Shown one piece after another: positions 26,049-35,243 of a stretch of DNA of 64,000 bases. The DNA is from Pseudomonas rustica (GTDB lineage: Bacteria > Pseudomonadota > Gammaproteobacteria > Pseudomonadales > Pseudomonadaceae). The stretch is from NCBI RefSeq assembly GCF_018336155.1, contig NZ_JAGYHF010000002.1, forward strand, positions 186,001 to 250,000, in the 5' to 3' direction. Below the pieces are notes generated by a model. That model searched no databases. It was not told the DNA's origin and worked only from the letters and a program-made list of their open reading frames with translations. The translations under genes were made by a program, and so were the position numbers. Position 1 is the first letter of the stretch, and the number at the start of each line of letters is the position of its first letter.

Positions 26049-26384
26049 ATGGCCGTCGAAGTGGTATACCGCAGCAGCCGAGATCTGGAGCGCTTGTTCA
26101 TGGATAAAGCCGAAGCTGACCGTCATGACAAAATGCTCGAACTGGCCGAATATCTGGCCGATGTCCTGCAAAAAGCCGTTCCGTCCCTGACTGAACAGCA
26201 AGTGGAAGAAGCCGGGATCTACATGGCGAAGAATCGCGATGTGTTCGCCCGGGCGTTCAAGAGCCAGCCTGACGCGCTGTCGGAGCTGATCAACGCACCG
26301 GCCGAGCCTGTCGAGAACGCTGAAGTGGTGGAAGTCGCTGAAGCGCCGGCCAAGCCTGCGAAAGCGGCAAAAGCTGCAAAGTAA
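26049..26384 (+). CDS. yebG: YebG-family SOS-inducible protein
   Basis: A 111-residue protein. The YebG domain covers about 1-75 (MAVEVVYRSSRDLERLFMDK, AEYLADVLQKAVPSLTEQQV, YMAKNRDVFARAFK). It ends in an acidic linker and an Ala/Lys/Pro-rich tail (AKPAKAAKAAK). In E. coli yebG is a LexA-repressed gene induced by DNA damage; the perfect LexA box at 25990 shows the same control here. GAGG precedes the ATG. Biochemical role not established. Confidence 0.88.
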   Translation: MAVEVVYRSSRDLERLFMDKAEADRHDKMLELAEYLADVLQKAVPSLTEQQVEEAGIYMAKNRDVFARAFKSQPDALSELINAPAEPVENAEVVEVAEAPAKPAKAAKAAK

Positions 26385-26389
26385 TCAAC

Positions 26390-26437
26390 AAAGGATCGCA
26401 GCCCCTGTAGGAGCTGCCGAAGGCTGCGATCTTTTGA
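26390..26437. repeat. REP pair, left arm truncated, family 'tgtaggagctgccg'
   Basis: A full right REP (26405-26437) is preceded by only the aaggatcgcagc end of an inverted partner (26391-26402), so this REPIN has lost most of its left arm. Confidence 0.7.
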
Positions 26438-26448
26438 TCTTCCCCCCA

Positions 26449-27468
26449 TCACCGATACAAAACCCGCTCCGCCAACTCGTCCGCCACCCGCGCCGGCGAA
26501 CGCTTCTCCGCCTGCGCATGAGCAAACACTTCCGTCAGTCGCGAACTGATTTTCGACAAATGCGCGGTAATTGTCGGCAACTCTTCGCCGCGATGCTTCA
26601 GCGAAACATAAATCAGCCCACCGGCATTGATCACATAATCCGGCGCATAGAGAATCCCGCGCCGTTCCAATTGATCAGCCACGTCCAGATGCGTCAGTTG
26701 ATTGTTCGCCGAGCCCGCCACCGCCGAGCAACGCAATTGTGTGACGGTGTGACTGTTGAGCACCCCGCCCAGCCCACACGGCGCAAGAATGTCGCACGGC
26801 GTACTGAGCAACGCATCGTTGGCAATCGGATGCGCGTTGAGTTGCTCCATCGCCAGTTGCACCTTGCCGTGGTCGATATCGCTGACCAGCAATTCGGCAC
26901 CCGCCGCGTGTAGTTGCTCCGCCAGCGCATACCCGACATTGCCCAAACCCTGAATCGCCACGCGCAAACCTTCAAGATTATCGCTGCCCAGCCGCGCCAT
27001 GGCGGTCGCGCGAATGCCGGCGAATACGCCCATTGCCGCATGCGGGGCCGGATCGCCCGCCGAGGTGGTGCTGGTGACGTGTTGGGTTTGTTGAGCGATG
27101 CAATCCATGTCCGCCACTGAGGTGCCGCTGTCGATGGCGGTAATGTAACGGCCATCAAGCTGATCAATGCAGCGACCGAACGCCTCGAACAGCGCCGCAC
27201 GATTTTCCACATGCGCCGGCCGCACGATCACCGCAACGCCACCGCCCTGCGGCAATCCCGCCAGCGCGGCTTTGTAGCTCATACCCTGAGCCAGGCGAAT
27301 GGCATCCTCGATGGCTGATTCATCATTCGGATAGGCAAGGTAACGACACCCGCCCAAGGCTGGCCCGAGGCGACTGTTATGGATGGCAATGACCGCCTTC
27401 AACCCTGAAACCGGGTCGACGCTAAGGTGCAGCGAATCCAGGCGAGTGCTTTGCATGAGCGCAAACAT
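26449..27468 (-). CDS. Leu/Phe/Val-type amino acid dehydrogenase homologue, one catalytic lysine replaced
   Basis: A 339-residue member of the Glu/Leu/Phe/Val dehydrogenase family. It has LGPALGGCRYL, GMSYKAALAGLPQGGG (K66, equal to the substrate-binding Lys), RYITAIDSGT (D113), the Rossmann motif QGLGNVGYALAEQL at about 172-185, and AGSANNQL and APDYVINAGG. The second conserved lysine, normally GGGKAVI, is Val78 here (codon GTT). In leucine and phenylalanine dehydrogenases that Lys is catalytic, so oxidative deamination should be strongly impaired. It may be a regulator, an altered-specificity enzyme or a decaying paralogue. The rest of the protein is full length and undamaged. GGGAG precedes the ATG. 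Confidence 0.85.
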   Translation of the reverse strand: MFALMQSTRLDSLHLSVDPVSGLKAVIAIHNSRLGPALGGCRYLAYPNDESAIEDAIRLAQGMSYKAALAGLPQGGGVAVIVRPAHVENRAALFEAFGRCIDQLDGRYITAIDSGTSVADMDCIAQQTQHVTSTTSAGDPAPHAAMGVFAGIRATAMARLGSDNLEGLRVAIQGLGNVGYALAEQLHAAGAELLVSDIDHGKVQLAMEQLNAHPIANDALLSTPCDILAPCGLGGVLNSHTVTQLRCSAVAGSANNQLTHLDVADQLERRGILYAPDYVINAGGLIYVSLKHRGEELPTITAHLSKISSRLTEVFAHAQAEKRSPARVADELAERVLYR

Positions 27469-27653
27469 TGTTGGGCTCCCGAATCACTTCTTGTAGAACG
27501 CCAGTATAGGCTTGCGCCTGAAAATTGCTGGAGCGCACCGGAATAAGCGGCCTCGAAGACAGATGTTTTGCGGCATAACTCAATCGCTGCAAAATCCGCC
27601 ACTGGACGAATAGCACTGACGGGGCTAAAACGAGGCATTCGAGGGAGATTGCG

Positions 27654-28457
27654 ATGAGTCCGCGTCAACGATTTTTCGAGTGCCTGCACCGTTCACCGCC
27701 CGCGCTGTTAGAAGCCGCGTTGTGGATTGCTGCCGAGCACGAAAAAGACGTCGACCCGGCGGCGCTGCTGCACGACTTCAAAGAGCTGCAACAGCGGGTG
27801 AGCTATGGGCTGCCGATGCTGCCGGTCAGTGAACTGGCGCAACCGTTGCTGCGGCGGATGACCGATCTGGGTTTCGCTCAGGATGATTTTCTACCGTTAC
27901 GACCGCAGGCGGCGATGCTGCCCAAAGTCATGCACACCCGTCGCGGTCAGCCTTTGGCGCTGGCGTTGATTGCGCTTGAGCTGGCGCAAGGTCTGGAGAT
28001 TCCGCTGGTCGGGGTCAACTTCCCCGGGCACTTCCTGCTGCGAGTACCGGGGGCCGATCACCTGCTTGATCCCTGCGGCGGTCGACGCCTGTATCCGAAT
28101 GATTGTCGCGAGTTGTTGCAGCGCCAGTACGGGCCGAACATGAAACTCAACGCCGAGCATTTGCTGACCGCCTCGCCGGTGCAGATGCTGCAACGTTTGT
28201 CGCGCAACTTGCGGCAATTGCATCTGACCCATGAGGACTACATTGCCTCGCTGATCGACGCAGAACGGGTACTCGAACTGGGCGACGCCGCTGCCGCTGA
28301 TTATCTGGCGCGGGCGAGTTTGTATCAGCGGCTGGATTGCCCGAATGCCGAGCGCTTCGATCTGGAGCGTGCGTTGTTGCTAAGTGATGATCCGATCCAG
28401 CGGCTGCGCCTGACCGACCGGCTCAGCCACCTGCCGCCTAATTCCGTCGTCCATTAA
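27654..28457 (+). CDS. SirB1-family transglutaminase-like/TPR protein
   Basis: A 267-residue SirB1-type protein. A transglutaminase-like domain covers about 35-170 (MLPKVMHTRRGQPLALALIA, VGVNFPGHFLLRV, DHLLDPCGGR), and the C-terminal part (about 190-255) is helical and TPR-like. The family's Cys-His-Asp triad is not obviously complete, so a scaffold or binding role is as likely as enzymatic activity. GGGAG lies before the ATG. Isolated between the dehydrogenase and the MFS gene; function unknown. Confidence 0.8.
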   Translation: MSPRQRFFECLHRSPPALLEAALWIAAEHEKDVDPAALLHDFKELQQRVSYGLPMLPVSELAQPLLRRMTDLGFAQDDFLPLRPQAAMLPKVMHTRRGQPLALALIALELAQGLEIPLVGVNFPGHFLLRVPGADHLLDPCGGRRLYPNDCRELLQRQYGPNMKLNAEHLLTASPVQMLQRLSRNLRQLHLTHEDYIASLIDAERVLELGDAAAADYLARASLYQRLDCPNAERFDLERALLLSDDPIQRLRLTDRLSHLPPNSVVH

Positions 28458-28460
28458 AAG

Positions 28461-28532
28461 CAAAAGATCGCAGCCTGCGGCAGCTCCTACAGGTGATCTC
28501 ATGTAGGAGCTGCCGAAGGCTGCGATCTTTTG
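28461..28532. repeat. REPIN, family 'tgtaggagctgccg'
   Basis: 31-bp arms at 28461-28491 and 28502-28532, with one mismatch, between the convergent SirB1 and MFS genes. Confidence 0.85.
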
Positions 28533-28536
28533 ATCT

Positions 28537-29892
28537 TCAAGATTTAAAAGGCACCGCAACACCCACAACCGAACCACCCTCGGAAGGCGAACGCACCTGG
28601 ATGATCAGCAGCGCCGCAATGACCGCCGGAATCGCGCAGAAGAAGAAAATCTGTTCCACCGGAATGTGCATCGCCAACAGCAGACTGCCGAACAATGGCC
28701 CGAGAATCGAACCAAAACGCCCTACACCCAATGCCCAACCAGTACCCGTGGCGCGAACGTGCGCCGGATAAAAATTACTCGCGAACGCATTCAGCGTCAG
28801 CTGCCCGCCGATGATGCAGAACCCCGCCGCAAACACGCAAGCCACCAGATAACGCGGGTTGTCGTGATTAAGGCCGAGCAAAATCGTACACAGCGCTGCG
28901 CCGGCCAACACGCCAGACAACAGCCGCACCTTGCGCTTTAAACGGTCGGCAAACCACGCCATGCAAATCGCGCCGAGGGTGCCGGCGAACAGAAACATCG
29001 ACGTCACCAGATTGGCTTCGTTGAGTGTCAGGCCACTTTCCAGCAGCAACGTCGGCAGCCAGCTGATCATGAAATACAGAAGAATCAGGCTGACAAAAAA
29101 CGTCGCCCAAATCAGCAGCGTCGGTCGCGCGTAACCGTTGCGGAACAATTCAACCACGGTCAGTTTGCTGCCCTGCTCGCGCTCGTTCTGCTCGACGCTC
29201 GCCACTGGCGGTTGCCAGTCCGGCAACATTCGCGCGGTGACTTTACGCAGGCGCGCATACGGCGGCGCGTCACGCAGCAAACGCGGCAGCGACTCCGGCA
29301 GCATCCACCAGAGGAACGGAAACAGCAGCAACGGCGTCACGCCGCCAGCGAGGAACACTGCTTGCCAGCCGAACTGATCGATAAATCCGGCCGCGACAAA
29401 ACCACCCGCCGCCCCACCGAACGAAAAACCGCACGCCGCCAGCGTCACCATCAAGGTGCGCAAGCGCGGTGGCGAATATTCCGACATCAACGCCATCGCA
29501 CTGGGCATCGCGCCGCCCATGCCGATACCGCAGATGAAACGCGCGAACATCAGCGTATTCAGGGAATCGGCGAACACCATCAACACGGTGAGCGTGGCGT
29601 AGATCAGCACGCAAGCAAGCAGAATCCGTCGCACGCCGAAGCGGTCGGCCAATGGCGTGACCACCAGCGAACCAATGGTCAAACCGAGCAGGTTGGCGCT
29701 GAAAACAGGTCCGAATGCGGCTTTTTCCAGCCCCCAATCCTGAGCCAGTGCCGGGACAACGTAACCGAGCACCTGCGCGTCGTAGCCGTCGGTGACGAGC
29801 AGCAAGGCGAGCAGGATCAGGAGCAACCACTGATAACGGGACACCGGACGGGCGTCGAGTGCTGCGCGGAAGCTGGCAATCTGGTTGTGCAT
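28537..29892 (-). CDS. MFS transporter, aromatic acid:H+ symporter (AAHS) family
   Basis: A 451-residue, twelve-segment MFS permease. It has the AAHS signature DGYDAQVLGYVVPAL in segment 1, the GSLVVTPLADRFGVRRIL loop (MFS motif A form), and FICGIGMGGAMPSAMALMSE in segment 4. It lies 165 bases downstream of maiA on the same strand, so it probably imports homogentisate, hydroxyphenylpyruvate or a related aromatic acid for the hmg pathway. Substrate assignment is by context only. Confidence 0.85.
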   Translation of the reverse strand: MHNQIASFRAALDARPVSRYQWLLLILLALLLVTDGYDAQVLGYVVPALAQDWGLEKAAFGPVFSANLLGLTIGSLVVTPLADRFGVRRILLACVLIYATLTVLMVFADSLNTLMFARFICGIGMGGAMPSAMALMSEYSPPRLRTLMVTLAACGFSFGGAAGGFVAAGFIDQFGWQAVFLAGGVTPLLLFPFLWWMLPESLPRLLRDAPPYARLRKVTARMLPDWQPPVASVEQNEREQGSKLTVVELFRNGYARPTLLIWATFFVSLILLYFMISWLPTLLLESGLTLNEANLVTSMFLFAGTLGAICMAWFADRLKRKVRLLSGVLAGAALCTILLGLNHDNPRYLVACVFAAGFCIIGGQLTLNAFASNFYPAHVRATGTGWALGVGRFGSILGPLFGSLLLAMHIPVEQIFFFCAIPAVIAALLIIQVRSPSEGGSVVGVAVPFKS

Positions 29893-29939
29893 CGCAAGGT
29901 ACCTGTTTTGTTTTTATGGTTTTTTGCTGTGGCAACCGG

Positions 29940-30041
29940 ATCGTTCCCACGCTCCGCGTGGGAATGCCGCCGGGGACGCTCTGCGTCCACTGTGACGCAG
30001 AGCGTCACGGGATGCGTTCCCACGCAGAGCGTGGGAACGAT
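29940..30041. repeat. Inverted repeat element, family 'cgttcccacgctccgcgtgggaa'
   Basis: Left hairpin cgttcccacgctccgcgtgggaa and right hairpin ttcccacgcagagcgtgggaacg flank a second inverted pair (gacgctctgcgtc / gacgcagagcgtc). It sits between the MFS gene and maiA. Confidence 0.82.
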
Positions 30042-30056
30042 CAGTCACAATTTTGG

Positions 30057-30692
30057 TTACGGGGTGTCAGGTTGATTCGCGGGATGGGCTTTGATGAACG
30101 CTGGATGGTCTGCCGCCAGCGCCGCCACTCGGCAGATTCGCGGATAAGCCTCCAACGAAACATTGAACCGCTCAGCCGCATACAACTGCGGAATCAGGTA
30201 AACATCCGCCACACACGGCCACTCGCCGAAACAGAAACCGCTATCACCAATCAACTGCTCCACCGTCGCCAAGCCTTGGCCGATCCAGTGGCTGATCCAC
30301 TCCACCACCTGCGGCTCTTCCTGCCCCAACTGGCGCAGACGATTGAGCACGCTGACGTTGTGCAGCGGATGCACGTCGCAACCGATCACCGCCGCGACAG
30401 CACGCACATGGGCGCGGGCCGCGAGGTCTTCCGGCAACAACGGCACCTGTGGATAACGTTCCTCCAGGTACTCGATGATCGCCGGCGACTGGATCAACAA
30501 CTCACCCTCGTCAGTGCGCAAGGCCGGCACCCGACCTTGTGGATTGATCGCCAGATACGCCGCCTGCCGATGCTCGCCGCCGGCCGGCGCAATCAGATTG
30601 ACCGGCAACGCCTGATAGTCGAGGCCCTTCAATGCCAGCGCGATCCGCACGCGATACGACGAGGTCGAACGGTAGTAGGTATAGAGATCCAT
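30057..30692 (-). CDS. maiA: Maleylacetoacetate isomerase (zeta-class GST)
   Basis: A 211-residue glutathione-dependent enzyme turning maleylacetoacetate into fumarylacetoacetate, the step between hmgA and fahA products. The thioredoxin-fold domain begins [20 protein letters not shown] with the zeta-class SSxxxR motif; [14 protein letters not shown] binds glutathione; the helical C-terminal domain has [25 protein letters not shown] precedes the ATG. Twelve bases separate it from fahA, so the three genes form one operon. Confidence 0.95.
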   Translation of the reverse strand: MDLYTYYRSTSSYRVRIALALKGLDYQALPVNLIAPAGGEHRQAAYLAINPQGRVPALRTDEGELLIQSPAIIEYLEERYPQVPLLPEDLAARAHVRAVAAVIGCDVHPLHNVSVLNRLRQLGQEEPQVVEWISHWIGQGLATVEQLIGDSGFCFGEWPCVADVYLIPQLYAAERFNVSLEAYPRICRVAALAADHPAFIKAHPANQPDTP

Positions 30693-30704
30693 AAACCGCT
30701 CCTG

Positions 30705-32009
30705 TCAGCGCGCCGCCAACACTTTGCCACGGCATTCGCCGAAGCCGATCGAGGCGAAACCATCACGGGCGCAACGTGCGCGCAGGATGATTTCGTCACC
30801 GTCTTCAAGGAATTTGCGCACTTCGCCGGAGGCCAGTTCGATCGGTTTTTTACCGCCCTCGGTGATTTCCAGCAGGCTGCCGAACTGACCGTTTTCCGGG
30901 CCGGACAAGGTGCCCGAACCGAACAGATCACCGGCCTGCAACTGGCAACCGTTGACGCTGTGGTGCGCGACCATTTGCGCGACTGTCCAGTACATGTAGC
31001 GGGTATTGCTCAGGGTCAGGCGATGGGCTGGCAGATTCTGTTCGCGCATGGCTTCGGTGAGCAGCAGCACTTCCAGTTCGATGTCGAAAGCACCGCCGTC
31101 CTGATCGCGTTGATCGAACAGGTACGGCAGCGGCTGCGGATCACCCTCAGGTCGTTTCGGTTGTGTGGTGCGGAATGGCGCCAGCGCTTCTGCTGTTACG
31201 ACCCACGGAGAAACGCTGGTGATGAAGCTCTTCGACAGGAACGGGCCCAGCGGTTGGTATTCCCACGCCTGGATATCGCGCGCCGACCAATCGTTGAGCA
31301 GGCAAAAACCGGCGATGTGATCAGCGGCATCGCCGATGGCGATCGAGTCGCCCATCTCGTTGCCCTGACCGATCCAGATGCCCAGTTCCAGTTCGTAATC
31401 CAGTCGCGCGCACGGGCCGAAGGTCGGCTCAGTCTGACCGGCCGGCAAGGTCTGACCTTTAGGACGACGCACATCGGTACCGGAGGCGCGCACGGTGGAG
31501 GCGCGACCGTGGTAACCGATCGGCACGTGCTTGTAGTTCGGCAGCAACGGGTTATCCGGACGGAAAAGTTTGCCGACGTTTTGCGCGTGTTCGATGCCGA
31601 CGTAGAAGTCGGTGTAATCGCTGATGCGTGCCGGCAGGTGCAGTTGGCAATCGCTGGCCAGTGGCAGCAGTTTTGCACCTTGCGCTTCGATGCTGCCACG
31701 GTGCGTGCTGCCTTCGCTGAACAGTTCCAGCAAGCGTTCGCGCAGAGCCACACGAGCGTCGCGACCGAGTTCAAAAAACGCGTTCAAGTGGCCGCCGTGC
31801 ATGGCTTCGACGGCACTGCGCGCGGCGCCGTCGAACAGCCCTGCTTCCAGCGCGACTTGCAGATCAAAAATCTGTTCGCCAATCGCCACGCCTGCGCGCG
31901 GCGCCGAACCGTCGATACTGAACACACCGAGCGGCAAGTTCTGCAGCGGGAAATCTGCGTGACCGTTGGCTGAAGCGACCCAGCTGCGGGTGATGGAATT
32001 CTGCGTCAT
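30705..32009 (-). CDS. fahA: Fumarylacetoacetase
   Basis: A 434-residue enzyme hydrolysing fumarylacetoacetate to fumarate and acetoacetate, the last step of tyrosine degradation. The N-terminal SH3-like domain (about 1-115, with SWVASANGHADFPLQNLPLG) precedes the catalytic FAH domain with DFYVGIEHAQNVGKLFRPDN, LDYELELGIWIG (metal-binding Glu pair), NDWSARDIQAWEYQPLGPF (split here) and GDLFGSGTLSGP. The start follows hmgA by three bases, with CGGAG upstream. Confidence 0.95.
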   Translation of the reverse strand: MTQNSITRSWVASANGHADFPLQNLPLGVFSIDGSAPRAGVAIGEQIFDLQVALEAGLFDGAARSAVEAMHGGHLNAFFELGRDARVALRERLLELFSEGSTHRGSIEAQGAKLLPLASDCQLHLPARISDYTDFYVGIEHAQNVGKLFRPDNPLLPNYKHVPIGYHGRASTVRASGTDVRRPKGQTLPAGQTEPTFGPCARLDYELELGIWIGQGNEMGDSIAIGDAADHIAGFCLLNDWSARDIQAWEYQPLGPFLSKSFITSVSPWVVTAEALAPFRTTQPKRPEGDPQPLPYLFDQRDQDGGAFDIELEVLLLTEAMREQNLPAHRLTLSNTRYMYWTVAQMVAHHSVNGCQLQAGDLFGSGTLSGPENGQFGSLLEITEGGKKPIELASGEVRKFLEDGDEIILRARCARDGFASIGFGECRGKVLAAR

Positions 32010-32012
32010 GGG

Positions 32013-33317
32013 TTATCTCCGGGTCGGGTCGAACGTGGCGGGCAGCGTGGCCCAGCAAGCGTCGTAAGTGGATTGCAGTTGCGGGCAGTCGAGGGCGAAA
32101 CGGCTTGGGCGCAGCACCTGACTGGTCTCGAACATGAAGGCCATGGTGTTGTCGATTTTCGCCGGTTTGAGCTCGGCGTTGATCGCTTTGGTGCAGGTCT
32201 CGCCGTCCGGGCCGTGGGCGCTCATGCAGCTGTGCAGCGACGCGCCGCCGGGCACGAAGCCTTCAGCCTTGGCGTCGTATTCGCCCTGGATCAGACCCAT
32301 GAATTCGTTCATCAGGTTGCGGTGGAACCACGGTGGCCGGAAGGTGTTTTCGGCGACCATCCAGCGCGGCGGGAAGATCACGAAGTCGAGGTTGGCCAGA
32401 CCGTGCACGCTGGTCGGCGACGTCAGCACGGTGAAGATCGACGGATCCGGGTGATCGAAACTGACCGTACCGATGGTGTTGAAACGGCGCAGGTCGTATT
32501 TGTACGGCACGTTATTGCCGTGCCAGGCGACCACGTTGAGCGGCGAGTGATTGAGTTCAGTGGCCCACAACTGGCCGAGGAATTTCTGCACCAGCGTGGT
32601 TGGCTGCTGCAGATTTTCGTAAGCAGCGACCGGCGTCAGGAAGTCGCGCGGATTGGCCAGGCCGTTGCTGCCAATCGGCCCCAGATCCGGCAGACGCAAC
32701 GGCGCGCCATGGTTCTCGGCGACGTAACCGCGTGCTTGCGGGTCAAGCAGTTCAACGCGGAATTTCAAGCCGCGCGGCAGCACGACGATTTCCAGCGGCG
32801 CCACTTCCAGCACGCCCAGCTCGGTGGCGATGCGCAGACGGCCGAGTTGCGGCACTAGCAGCAGTTCGCCGTCGGCATTGAAGAACACGCGTTCCATCGA
32901 ACGATTGGCGGCGTAGTTGTAAATGCTGATGCCGGACGGTTTTTCGGCGGCGGAGTTGGCCACCATGCTCACCAGACCATCGATGAAATCAGTCGGCTCG
33001 GCCGGGATCTCCAGCGGATTCCAACGCAGGCGATTCGGTGTCACATCGCCCAACGGCCCACCGGCCAGTTGCCGTTCCAGTTTGACGAACGCCGGGTGAT
33101 TGGCCGACGGCTGAATCCGGTACATCCAGGTGCGCCGCGCTTCGCTGCGGGCCATGGTGAACGCGGTGCCGGAAAACAATTCGGTGTAGAGGCCGTAAGG
33201 GGCTTTTTGCGGGGAATTTTGGCCGACGGGCAGCGCGCCGGGCAACGCTTCAGTGCTGAATTCGTTGCCGAAACCGGACTGATACGCCAGCGCCTGAGCG
33301 GTTGAATCGAGGTTCAT
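32013..33317 (-). CDS. hmgA: Homogentisate 1,2-dioxygenase
   Basis: A 434-residue cupin-fold Fe(II) enzyme opening the ring of homogentisate to maleylacetoacetate. The start is ATG at 33317 with AGGAGG just upstream; an in-frame extension to 33377 is not needed. Motifs include [70 protein letters not shown] and [18 protein letters not shown]. The His and Glu iron ligands lie in the PPWFHRN/NEFMG section and the later SCMSAHGPD. First gene of hmgA-fahA-maiA, divergent from hmgR across an operator. Confidence 0.96.
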   Translation of the reverse strand: MNLDSTAQALAYQSGFGNEFSTEALPGALPVGQNSPQKAPYGLYTELFSGTAFTMARSEARRTWMYRIQPSANHPAFVKLERQLAGGPLGDVTPNRLRWNPLEIPAEPTDFIDGLVSMVANSAAEKPSGISIYNYAANRSMERVFFNADGELLLVPQLGRLRIATELGVLEVAPLEIVVLPRGLKFRVELLDPQARGYVAENHGAPLRLPDLGPIGSNGLANPRDFLTPVAAYENLQQPTTLVQKFLGQLWATELNHSPLNVVAWHGNNVPYKYDLRRFNTIGTVSFDHPDPSIFTVLTSPTSVHGLANLDFVIFPPRWMVAENTFRPPWFHRNLMNEFMGLIQGEYDAKAEGFVPGGASLHSCMSAHGPDGETCTKAINAELKPAKIDNTMAFMFETSQVLRPSRFALDCPQLQSTYDACWATLPATFDPTRR

Positions 33318-33394
33318 GGAGCCTCCTGAACAGGGAGTCGGCAGTGGCCCATCGCTCTGGCTCAGAGGTTTCGGCACGCCGGGGTTGTTATTAT

Positions 33395-33420
33395 CGTAAT
33401 TCGATTACGCATAACGTAAT
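33395..33420. promoter_or_regulatory. Probable HmgR operator between hmgA and hmgR
   Basis: An inverted repeat CGTAAT-TCG-ATTACG at 33395-33409 is followed by another CGTAAT at 33415-33420, giving two overlapping inverted pairs. It lies 78 bases upstream of hmgA. HmgR of P. putida is known to bind a palindrome in the same gap; the exact match of bases is not claimed. Confidence 0.6.
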
Positions 33421-33481
33421 TTGCTCGCTATCCAGCGTCAAGCTATAAAGACGCCCATTCGTATCGGAACCCGGCCGCACC

Positions 33482-34276
33482 ATGGACAAAACCAGCGACA
33501 GTAACGGCAAACAGAAAGTCCGCTCCGCCGAAGTCGGCACCGACATCCTCAAGGCTTTGGCCGAGTTGTCACCGTCGACCTCGCTGTCGCGGCTGGCCGA
33601 GCACGTGCAGATGCCGGCAAGCAAGGTGCATCGCTACCTGCAAGCGTTGATCGCCTCGGGTTTCGCCGAGCAGAACGCCGCTACCAACCATTACGGTCTC
33701 GGTCGCGAAGCACTGCGCGTGGGTTTGGCTGCACTCAACAGTATGGACGTGCTGAAAGTCGCCGCTCTGCCGTTGGCCGAACTGCGCGACGAACTCAACG
33801 AGACCTGTTTTTTGGCGGTGTGGGGCAATCAGGGTGCAACCGTGGTGCACATCGAACCGGCGGTGCGTGCGGTGACGGTGGTGACGCAGTTGGGCTCGGT
33901 GCTGCCGCTGCTCAGTTCTTCAACGGGACTGGTGTTCAGCGCGTTTCTGCCGCATCGGGAAACCGATGATCTGCGCGAGCAGGAAATCGCCGTTGCCGAT
34001 CACCCGCTCAAAGACGAAAAGACTTACACAACCCTGTGCGAACAGATCCGCGAACGCGGTCTGCACCATGTTCACGGCTTGCTGATGCCCGGCGTGGATG
34101 CGTTGTCCGCGCCGGTGTTCAATGCGGTTGGCCAAGTCGCGGCGGTGCTCACGATTGTCGGCCCGACCTCGCTGTTCCATGCAGACGAAAACGGCCCGGC
34201 GGCGCAGCGCTTGTTGGCGGCGACGCGGGCCGTGAGCTGGCGAATGGGCTTTCAAAGCGATGAGGTCAGTCGCTGA
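33482..34276 (+). CDS. hmgR: IclR-family repressor of the homogentisate operon
   Basis: A 264-residue IclR regulator. The N-terminal winged helix (about 14-75) contains LAELSPSTSLSRLAEHVQMP and ASKVHRYLQALIASGFAEQN; the effector domain (about 80-255) contains ETCFLAVWGNQGATVVHIEP and LLSSSTGLVFSAFLP. It is divergent from hmgA, as in other pseudomonads where HmgR represses hmgABC and homogentisate relieves repression. The end overlaps the convergent fragment gene at 34252. Confidence 0.88.
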   Translation: MDKTSDSNGKQKVRSAEVGTDILKALAELSPSTSLSRLAEHVQMPASKVHRYLQALIASGFAEQNAATNHYGLGREALRVGLAALNSMDVLKVAALPLAELRDELNETCFLAVWGNQGATVVHIEPAVRAVTVVTQLGSVLPLLSSSTGLVFSAFLPHRETDDLREQEIAVADHPLKDEKTYTTLCEQIRERGLHHVHGLLMPGVDALSAPVFNAVGQVAAVLTIVGPTSLFHADENGPAAQRLLAATRAVSWRMGFQSDEVSR

Positions 34277-35034
34277 GCAGCGCCATTAGTGTGCGACGCT
34301 GTGGCATGGCACGGGACTGGGCAGATAACCGTGGTTTTACTGGTCAAGGCTTGTGGGTCATCCAAGAGCTCCTGAATGGCATCTTTTGCCAGACCGGGCA
34401 GACCAGGGTGTCCTGTTGCCTGCCTGTAAAAACTCTCGATCTTATAAACGTCACCGATGAGTGAACCGAAGCTACTTTGCATTTTCGACGCAGCGCGCTT
34501 ACCCGCGGCAGCCTTGCCCAACGAGGCCAGTTCCGCAATTGCTTCCACAAAATGCTTCAGCGCTTTCGCCCGATCCCCCTGAACAAGTGCATCAAGGCCG
34601 GATAACGTTTCTTTGGTGAACAACACAACACTCAGAGCAATGCCCGCCGGCGGAAAGACGAAACTCAGTGCAGTGACCGCCGTGACAACGCCATCAAAAA
34701 CCAGCCCGAAAATAATTTCGCTCACGCATTCGAGTCGGGCGCGTGACGATTTGTCGTGCAGCCCATACAGCGCAAACTCGGTCAGACTCCGTGAGTTGTC
34801 CTGCTGAATAGTGTGCGGGCGTACTTTGAAAACATATTGTGAACGAACGGTGACTTGATCAGGATTCAATACCGTACCAAAATCGAGCCTGATCGAACCA
34901 GCAATGACAAAGCGCGCATACGACTGGAGATCGGTCAGGTGCTCCAGTTGTCGTTCGAGATGCAGTCGACTGGCAACAAGCTGTTGTTCTAACTGCGCAA
35001 ACTCGAGCTGCTTATCACCCTCGGCATTTCCCAA
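34252..35034 (-). pseudogene. Truncated fragment, possibly of a large toxin-like protein
   Basis: An open frame of 260 residues from a TTG at 35034 with no Shine-Dalgarno. The residues encoded just upstream in frame (ANFGEPAKW) read naturally into LGNAEGDKQ, but TAA and TGA stops lie at 35062-35067, so the frame looks like the stump of something longer. It begins with a helical stretch (FAQLEQQLVASRLHLERQLE), then SRSLTEFALYGLHDKSS and a hydrophobic pair (VTALSFVFPPAGIALSVVLF). From memory this faintly resembles the middle of large Pseudomonas proteins labelled dermonecrotic-toxin domain (DUF6543). G+C is lower than in hmgR. It overlaps the hmgR 3' end by 25 bases, convergent. Identity unsure. 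Confidence 0.45.
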
Positions 35035-35243
35035 CCACTTTGCAGGTTCGCCAAAATTCGCTTATCAAACAAGTTAATTCAATGCCCCTGAGTTATTTCA
35101 GAACACAACCAGCCGAATGGCAGGTCAACGGGCAAAAATTACTTCAGTTGGCGAAAACAAAAAAACCGACAAGCACTTCAAAATATGGGCAAAGCATGCA
35201 AAACGTCTCAATGACTTCAACGTGCTGTTAGCACGCTTTATTT

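Noticed and set aside
29859..31973. Long plus-strand open frame across the class C repeat, maiA and fahA
   Set aside because: It runs antisense through two certain genes and through a repeat element.
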